Origin: Alphaproteobacteria bacterium
Lineage (GTDB): Bacteria > Pseudomonadota > Alphaproteobacteria > UBA3830
DNA: 18,588 bases
NCBI GenBank assembly: GCA_025998735.1
Contig: BNWJ01000018.1
Location: forward strand, 1 to 18,588
Direction: 5' to 3'
Below are positions 8,198 to 13,211 of the stretch, in pieces. Position 1 is the stretch's first letter. Each line of letters starts with the position of its first letter. The translations under genes were made by a program, and so were the position numbers. The notes under the pieces were generated by a model, which was not told the origin of the DNA, ran no database searches, and saw only the letters and a list, made by a program, of their open reading frames with translations.

Positions 8198-8219
8198 CGT
8201 CACGTTGGCGTCACGTTGG
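8198..8219. repeat. 11-bp perfect tandem duplication
   Basis: The unit cgtcacgttgg occurs twice in tandem (8198-8208, 8209-8219) upstream of gatA. It could be a slippage product; no binding site is recognised. Confidence 0.6.
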
Positions 8220-8248
8220 CCACTATTATCTGTCGTCGAGATTTGTTA

Positions 8249-8291
8249 ATCTCTCGTGTGGAGCGTAGTTTTAGGGGTTTTTTATGCATAC
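8249..8291 (+). repeat. Direct repeat R2: functional gatA start region
   Basis: This is the second copy of the 42-base repeat at 6426-6467. It carries the SD TTTTAGGGG and the gatA ATG at 8284. A promoter-like TTGTTA (8243-8248), 17 bases, TAGTTT (8266-8271) partly overlaps it; in copy R1 the -35 half is not conserved. Confidence 0.8.
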
Positions 8292-9744
8292 ATTATCAAT
8301 TTATGGGGCGAGACAGGGGCTTTTGAGCGGAAAGTTTTCGTCTGTCGAGCTCACCAGGTGTTTTCTAGACCGAATTCGGAAGTTCATCGATTTAAATGCT
8401 TTTATTACCATATGTGAAGAGCAAGCCATGAAATCGGCGCGGAAATCCGACGAAAAACTTGCTGCCAACGACGGCATCGGCGAGTTGGAGGGCATTCCAT
8501 TTGCCATAAAGGATTTGTTCCTTACCAAAGGCATACGAACTACAGCCGGATCGAAAATGCTTCACAATTTCATTCCGCCGTTTGAATCGACGGTGTCGCA
8601 AAAATTACTGGATGCAGGCGCGGTCTTTCTGGGAAAGACAAACATGGACGAGTTCGCGATGGGGTCTGCCAATATCACCAGTCACTACGGAAGCGTGATA
8701 AATCCCTGGAGCAGTGGCGATAAAAAACTCGTGCCGGGCGGATCGTCCGGAGGCTCTGCAGCAGCCGTCGCCGGACATTTGTGCATAGCGGCTACCGGAT
8801 CCGATACCGGAGGATCCATTCGGCAGCCGGCCGCTTTTTCCGGCATCGTTGGACTGAAGCCGACCTACGGAAGATGTTCCAGATACGGAATGGTGGCGTT
8901 TGCCTCCTCCCTCGATCAGGCCGGTCCAATTACAAAAACAGTTCGAGATGCCGCGATATTTCTCAAGGTGATATCCGGCTATGACGAAAAAGACTCAACT
9001 TCCTCCCACAGTCCTGTTCCGGATTTCGAATCGTTTGCTGGTAAATCGGCCAAAGGGCTTCGTATAGGTGTACCGAAGGAGTATCACATCGATGGAATGT
9101 CGTCCGAGATCGAAGACGCATGGCGAAAAGGCGTGGATATAATGAGAGATGCAGGTGCAGAAATTTTCGAGATATCTCTTCCGCATTCCAAATACGCGCT
9201 TCCGACATATTATATTATTGCTCCGGCAGAGGCTTCGGCAAATCTGGCACGCTATGACGGTGTTCGCTATGGATTTCGGGCGGAAGGCGCTAAATCTCTG
9301 GATGAAATGTACGAAAAAACCAGAGGAGAGGGCTTCGGCGAAGAAGTAAGGCGACGAATTCTGATCGGCACCTACGTTTTATCGGCGGGATATTTCGATG
9401 CCTATTACATGAAGGCGTTGAAGGTGCAGAAACTCATCAAAAAGGATTTTGATGATGCGTTTGCTTATGTGGATCTCATTCTGACGCCAACAACTCCCAC
9501 CAGCGCATTTGCGTTTGGGGAGGAGCCGACAGATCCGGTAACCATGTACATGAACGACGTGCTCACAGTCACCGCGAACATGGCTGGGCTTCCGGGAATT
9601 TCCGTCCCCATATGTGTGGATAAATTAAATCGCCCGCTGGGATTGCAATTTCTTGCCCCACGATTCCGCGAGGATCTGCTGATTCAGGGCGGATATGTGC
9701 TGGAGCAAAACTCCAACTTCCCAACATTAAAGGAGATAATCTAA
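8284..9744 (+). CDS. gatA: Aspartyl/glutamyl-tRNA(Asn/Gln) amidotransferase subunit A
   Basis: This 486-residue amidase subunit of GatCAB releases ammonia from glutamine for converting Glu-tRNA(Gln), and possibly Asp-tRNA(Asn), to the amidated form in the cytoplasm. The amidase-signature triad is visible: Lys76 in FAIKDLF, Ser154 in PGGSSGGSAAAV and Ser178 in GSDTGGSIRQPAAFSG, followed by GLKPTYGRCSRYGMVAFASS. Full length fits the family. The ATG at 8284 follows AGGGG at good spacing. Its TAA shares a base with the ATG of gatB (TAATG), so the two are translationally coupled. No gatC is found next to it. Confidence 0.97.
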   Translation: MHTLSIYGARQGLLSGKFSSVELTRCFLDRIRKFIDLNAFITICEEQAMKSARKSDEKLAANDGIGELEGIPFAIKDLFLTKGIRTTAGSKMLHNFIPPFESTVSQKLLDAGAVFLGKTNMDEFAMGSANITSHYGSVINPWSSGDKKLVPGGSSGGSAAAVAGHLCIAATGSDTGGSIRQPAAFSGIVGLKPTYGRCSRYGMVAFASSLDQAGPITKTVRDAAIFLKVISGYDEKDSTSSHSPVPDFESFAGKSAKGLRIGVPKEYHIDGMSSEIEDAWRKGVDIMRDAGAEIFEISLPHSKYALPTYYIIAPAEASANLARYDGVRYGFRAEGAKSLDEMYEKTRGEGFGEEVRRRILIGTYVLSAGYFDAYYMKALKVQKLIKKDFDDAFAYVDLILTPTTPTSAFAFGEEPTDPVTMYMNDVLTVTANMAGLPGISVPICVDKLNRPLGLQFLAPRFREDLLIQGGYVLEQNSNFPTLKEII

Positions 9745-11213
9745 TGAAATACGTGGAAACATCAACTGGAAAATGGGAAGTGGTAATCGGACTCGAGGTT
9801 CACGCCCAGATCATCTCAAATTCGAAATTGTTTTCCAGTGCATCGACGAAATTCGGCTCTGCTCCCAACGAAAATGTTTCGTTTGTGGATGCGGCATTTC
9901 CGGGAGTCTTGCCGGTCATAAATTCGTTCTGCATTGATCAGGCCATAAAAACCGGACTTGGACTCAATGGAAATATCAATTTGGTTTCGTATTTCGATAG
10001 AAAGAATTATTTTTATGCTGATTTGCCACAGGGGTACCAGATATCGCAATATAAGCATCCGATAGTCAGTGGAGGATACATCGAGATCGAAAACGAAGAC
10101 GGCGAAATCAGAAGAATAAATCTCGAGCGCATACACATCGAGCAGGACGCTGGAAAAAGCATACATGACCAAAGTCCAACGAAATCGTACATAGATCTGA
10201 ATCGGTCTGGAATCGCGCTCATGGAGATTGTCACCAAGCCGGACATGAGAAGTGCAGACGAAGTAACAAGATTCGTAAAAAAACTTAGATCGATTTTACG
10301 ATATCTTAAGACTTGCGATGGTAATATGGACGAAGGTAGCATGCGAGCAGACGTGAATGTGTCGATTCATCGTCCGGGAACGGAATTTGGTACGAGGGCG
10401 GAGATCAAGAACGTCAACTCTATTAAATTTATCGCATCAGCCATTGGATTTGAGATAGATCGTCAGATAGATATTCTGGAGTCAGGCGGAGTGGTGGATC
10501 AGGAGACGCGATTGTTCGAGCCTTCCACTGGAAAAACGCACATGATGAGGTCGAAGGAAGATGCTCAGGATTATCGATATTTTCCGGAGCCGGATCTTCC
10601 GCCGCTTGTTCTAGAGCAGTGCAGAATTGACGAAATTCGCAGTACGATTCCGGAACTTCCGGACGCGAAAGCCGCCAGATTGCAGCGGGAATTGGATCTT
10701 CCTCACTACGATGCGTCGCTGATATCATCTGAAATGGAGACCGCAAACTACTACGAGGCGGCGCTGTCTCACTTGCCGTTTGGTGATAATGAAGCGGCAA
10801 AAATGCTGTCCAACTGGATGCTGGGAGAATTGTTTTCGTATCTAAACAAAGATGGAAAAGCCATCGCCGATTGCAATATATCTCCGAAGGATCTTGCTGA
10901 ATTGGTTGTGCTCATAAGAAGGGAAGTCATTTCCGGGAAAATAGCCAAGGAAGTGCTGAAGCTCATGTGGGATAGTGGAAAGTCCGCTTCTGTCACGGTT
11001 GAAGAAAACGGACTGCGGCAAATAACGTCCGTTAGTGATATAGAAAAGTGTCTGGTTGGTATTCTTGAAGAACATCCGGACAAAGTTGCAGAGTATAAAA
11101 GTGGAAAGGAAAAGCTGTTTGGATTTTTCATTGGCCAGGCCATGAAGAAAATGCAAGGTAAAGCGAATCCGCAAGTGTTAAACGATACATTGAAGAGGTT
11201 ATTCGAAAAATGA
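9744..11213 (+). CDS. gatB: Aspartyl/glutamyl-tRNA(Asn/Gln) amidotransferase subunit B
   Basis: This 489-residue GatB subunit phosphorylates the tRNA-bound Glu/Asp side chain and then transfers ammonia delivered from GatA. The family N-terminus VIGLEVHAQIISNSKLFSS is clear, as are DLPQGYQISQYKHPI, the stretch around SIHDQSPTKSYIDLNRSG, and EIKNVNSIKFI. The C-terminal YqeY-type tRNA-binding tail is intact, through VGILEEHPDKVAEYKSGKEK and GFFIGQAMKKMQGKANPQ. It overlaps gatA by one base and the following gene by four (ATGA), so the three form an operon. Confidence 0.97.
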   Translation: MKYVETSTGKWEVVIGLEVHAQIISNSKLFSSASTKFGSAPNENVSFVDAAFPGVLPVINSFCIDQAIKTGLGLNGNINLVSYFDRKNYFYADLPQGYQISQYKHPIVSGGYIEIENEDGEIRRINLERIHIEQDAGKSIHDQSPTKSYIDLNRSGIALMEIVTKPDMRSADEVTRFVKKLRSILRYLKTCDGNMDEGSMRADVNVSIHRPGTEFGTRAEIKNVNSIKFIASAIGFEIDRQIDILESGGVVDQETRLFEPSTGKTHMMRSKEDAQDYRYFPEPDLPPLVLEQCRIDEIRSTIPELPDAKAARLQRELDLPHYDASLISSEMETANYYEAALSHLPFGDNEAAKMLSNWMLGELFSYLNKDGKAIADCNISPKDLAELVVLIRREVISGKIAKEVLKLMWDSGKSASVTVEENGLRQITSVSDIEKCLVGILEEHPDKVAEYKSGKEKLFGFFIGQAMKKMQGKANPQVLNDTLKRLFEK

Positions 11214-12187
11214 AAAAGAAGACAGAAGACGACCAAAAGAATTCCGGAAAGGATCATGAGTCTCACAATTCCTGTAAGCATAAAGATTGCCTATGCGGAA
11301 GCAACAAATGCCGATTTCGCTGTGCACTTTGTGTGATTGCGCTACTTGTGATATGCGTAATTGGTGAGCATGTGTATCGTTCCACTACCAACGTGCCATC
11401 CGTGCCATTAGTCAACGTGGCGCCGGATTCGTCTACACAGGCTTCTACTTCAGCATCGCAAACCCAGAGTGCTCCTGGTACAGAATCGGATGTTGCTCCA
11501 GCGCCCGGCGCGACGTCGGATCCAATTACTCAGGCAGATTCCACTGCAACTCCGCAACACATTTCGGAAGACAGTGAAACATTAGAGCCTGTGGAGCAAC
11601 CACCTGCAAGCGAAGCAAAAGATGAGACTAGCGCCACCACGCTGGGCGAAATACTACAAACTCCAGATGAAAGAGAAATATTAGAGCAAAAACTGCAGAC
11701 AGCCGGTACCGCAAACATTGATGAGCTGAAAAAGACTGTCTCCATTCTTGAGGAAGAAGTAAAAAGGCTAGCAGTTTTCGAAAAAGAGCTCAAAAAACTG
11801 TCTCCTCTTGTGGAAGAAGTAAAAAAACTGCCAGAACTTAAAGAAGAAGTAAGCAAATTATCTGATCGCATAGGTAATTCATATGTGAAAGCTGTAGATG
11901 CGAGAGATCAGTGGAAAATCTGGATTAATTTAAAAGATAAAATGGAAAAAGATGAAGATTTCTCTGATGAACTCGAGCGTTTTCGCTCGGCTTTTGCCGG
12001 AGACAAAGAATTGACTGCTTTGGTGGAGGATTTGGTCAGTGGAGCGACAGTGGGAGCCAACAAGGAAGAAAAAGGCATAATTGGAACATGCAAAAAATTT
12101 ATTCGTAAAATTATAAAAGTAAAAAAGATCAATCAAGCAAAACTATCTGATATTTTGGGATATGTTCTTTCGTCGATGAAAAAATAG
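11210..12187 (+). CDS. Membrane-anchored Cys-rich/coiled-coil protein, possibly Mic60 (mitofilin)-like
   Basis: This 325-residue protein begins with a charged, Cys/His-rich cytoplasmic tail (Cys22, His24, Cys27, Cys29, Cys34, Cys38, Cys41), followed by a membrane helix at about 38-52. Then come a Ser/Thr/Pro/Ala-rich linker (about 60-140) and a heptad-rich coiled coil (about 170-222). A C-terminal helical region follows (about 230-325), containing 'EDFSDELERFRSAFAGDKEL' and 'LVSGATVGANKEEKGIIGTC'. N-terminal helix, coiled coil and a C-terminal pattern of the type 'pF..EL..l......d..l..L...A..Gv' recall alphaproteobacterial Mic60/COG4223 proteins, which shape inner-membrane invaginations; the match is faint. 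It overlaps gatB by four bases. It could equally be an unrelated envelope coiled-coil protein. The cysteine cluster may bind metal or be palmitoylated-like anchoring; nothing shows which. Confidence 0.8.
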   Translation: MKKKTEDDQKNSGKDHESHNSCKHKDCLCGSNKCRFRCALCVIALLVICVIGEHVYRSTTNVPSVPLVNVAPDSSTQASTSASQTQSAPGTESDVAPAPGATSDPITQADSTATPQHISEDSETLEPVEQPPASEAKDETSATTLGEILQTPDEREILEQKLQTAGTANIDELKKTVSILEEEVKRLAVFEKELKKLSPLVEEVKKLPELKEEVSKLSDRIGNSYVKAVDARDQWKIWINLKDKMEKDEDFSDELERFRSAFAGDKELTALVEDLVSGATVGANKEEKGIIGTCKKFIRKIIKVKKINQAKLSDILGYVLSSMKK

Positions 12188-12194
12188 TATGGTA

Positions 12195-12338
12195 AGAGAC
12201 CGCTGCATAATTAGATGTTTTTTGCAAGAGCTAGGAGGAACGCAACACAGAACCGCAGTGTACTAGATGTATATGAGGATTCGAGCAGCGGATCTGACGA
12301 AGCCAATTGCGAAAAAGAGCCATTATGCAGCGGTCTCT
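12195..12338. mobile_element. 144-bp inverted-repeat element (IS5-like MITE candidate)
   Basis: A perfect 17-base inverted repeat, AGAGACCGCTGCATAAT, sits at 12195-12211 and, reverse-complemented, at 12322-12338; looser pairing continues inward (ttttttgc versus gcgaaaaa). Both ends are flanked by GGTA (12191-12194 and 12339-12342), a possible 4-bp target duplication. The GAGACC...GCA-type terminus resembles ends of some IS5-family elements, from memory. It lies 8 bases after the stop of the 325-residue gene. There is no transposase inside. Confidence 0.7.
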
Positions 12339-12342
12339 GGTA

Positions 12343-12634
12343 ATGCCGCTTAAAAAGCGCGCCCACTCCTTTTGTCGTGCTTGCAAGCACAGCGTGCGGC
12401 GAGAATCCGGAACTTTCAAGGATTTTCGGAGTCCTCGACTGCGCTAGGGATGACGGTAATTTTAGTGTTTTTTGTCATCCAGAGATACTCGTGTCGTTGG
12501 AGCGCGTAGCGCGGCGTAGGGACCCAGCTGAAAAAATCCTCATTCTAAACTTGATTTGATGTATATGGAATCTCATCGAAAATCATGAGGCTGTTGTTGA
12601 GCTCCAGGAAAAAGTTCTTTTTTATGCGCAAATC
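12343..12634. other. Gene-free repeat-rich spacer
   Basis: No gene is supported here. It contains the inverted palindromic-repeat copy at 12444-12522 and GC-rich fragments such as 'cagcgtgcgg' (near 12391), a word that recurs at 18530. The last nine bases, gcgcaaatc, are the left target duplication of MITE copy C. Confidence 0.5.
12444..12522 (-). repeat. Dispersed palindromic repeat, copy 3 (inverted, diverged)
   Basis: On the minus strand it reads ctacgccgcgctacgcgc, then CTCTGGATGAC, a loop with 'taaaattac', then CGTCATCCCTAG. Stem halves are CTAGGGATGACG (12444-12455) and GTCATCCAGAG (12474-12484). The stem changes relative to copies 1 and 2 (GGATGAC with GTCATCC in place of GAATGAC with GTCATTC) keep pairing. 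Confidence 0.6.
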
Positions 12635-12891
12635 CTTGCCACCCCAGCAGTTTGTAGAAACCCTGAAATTTTCGAGTTTTGGGATTTCCCGATGCACGCA
12701 GGACCTCTTCCACCAGATGCCACTTTCCCACAAAAGCGTTAAAAATCGCCAAAATCACAAAAATTTTCAACCATTAACGGAAATTTTATCATTTTCTGAT
12801 ATTATGGTACCTGGTGGAGAGAGACTTGCGGCGCATTTTTCTATAGATCAACTCAAAAATCAGAGCATCGCAGAACTCCTGGGGTGTTAAG
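12635..12891 (+). mobile_element. 257-bp MITE, copy C, with 9-bp target-site duplication
   Basis: It differs from copy A at one observed base. It is flanked by a perfect 9-bp duplication, gcgcaaatc, at 12626-12634 and 12892-12900, which proves transposition and fixes both element ends. Terminal repeats are CTTGCCACCCCAGCAGTT and, from the other end, CTTAACACCCCAGGAGTT. A 9-bp duplication lies in the 8-10 bp range known for ISAs1-type transposition, and an ISAs1 fragment abuts copy A, so an ISAs1-type enzyme could be the mobiliser (inference). Confidence 0.93.
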
Positions 12892-12912
12892 GCGCAAATC
12901 TGCAGAAAGTTA

Positions 12913-12941
12913 TTGATTATATTCATCAACTAATGTATTTA
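12913..12941 (+). promoter_or_regulatory. Promoter of tRNA-Leu
   Basis: TTGATT (12913-12918), a 17-base spacer and TATTTA (12936-12941) end 12 bases before the tRNA 5' end, as expected for a sigma-70-type promoter. The MITE target duplication ends 12 bases upstream of the -35 box, so the insertion spared the promoter. Confidence 0.65.
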
Positions 12942-12953
12942 TATGGATGGATT

Positions 12954-13040
12954 GCCTCTGTGGCGGAACTGGTAGACGCGATAGACTCAAAATCTGTTGT
13001 TCGTAAGGACGTGCTGGTTCGATTCCGGCCAGGGGCACCA
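12954..13040 (+). tRNA. tRNA-Leu (anticodon CAA)
   Basis: This 87-nt class II tRNA has the acceptor stem GCCTCTG pairing with CAGGGGC. The anticodon stem is ATAGA/TCTGT, with loop CTCAAAA giving anticodon CAA, which reads UUG. It has a long variable arm, a T-arm with GGTTCGATTCC, and an encoded CCA end (13038-13040). The variable arm and the tRNA-Leu-like D-loop support Leu. Confidence 0.95.
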
Positions 13041-13110
13041 TTACTGAAATCTTAGATCACAACTATACACAATTTAACTGTGAATGCGGATTCTTGTGCG
13101 TGGATCCCTA

Positions 13111-13170
13111 CTACGCCACTACGTGGCTCTGAATGACGAAAAGCGCTGAAATCACCGTCATTCAGAGGCC
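13111..13170 (+). repeat. Dispersed palindromic repeat, copy 2
   Basis: The 55-base core 13111-13165 matches 6510-6564. CTCTGAATGACG (13127-13138) pairs perfectly with CGTCATTCAGAG (13156-13167) around a 17-base loop. It lies between the tRNA and the 3' end of the convergent 929-residue gene and could also act as that gene's 3' hairpin, though no T-run follows. Confidence 0.75.
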
Positions 13171-13211
13171 AAAATGGGTATAGGAATCCATGAACAAGAG
13201 AATCCACATGC

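Noticed and set aside
8190..8225. Short tandem repeat as a CRISPR or iteron array
   Set aside because: There are only two 11-bp units and no spacers or further copies.
8028..8249. Open frame of 73 codons upstream of gatA, considered as a small gene or a gatC
   Set aside because: It begins inside the terminator hairpin, has no RBS, and has no GatC-like sequence; it overlaps the tandem repeat and the gatA leader.
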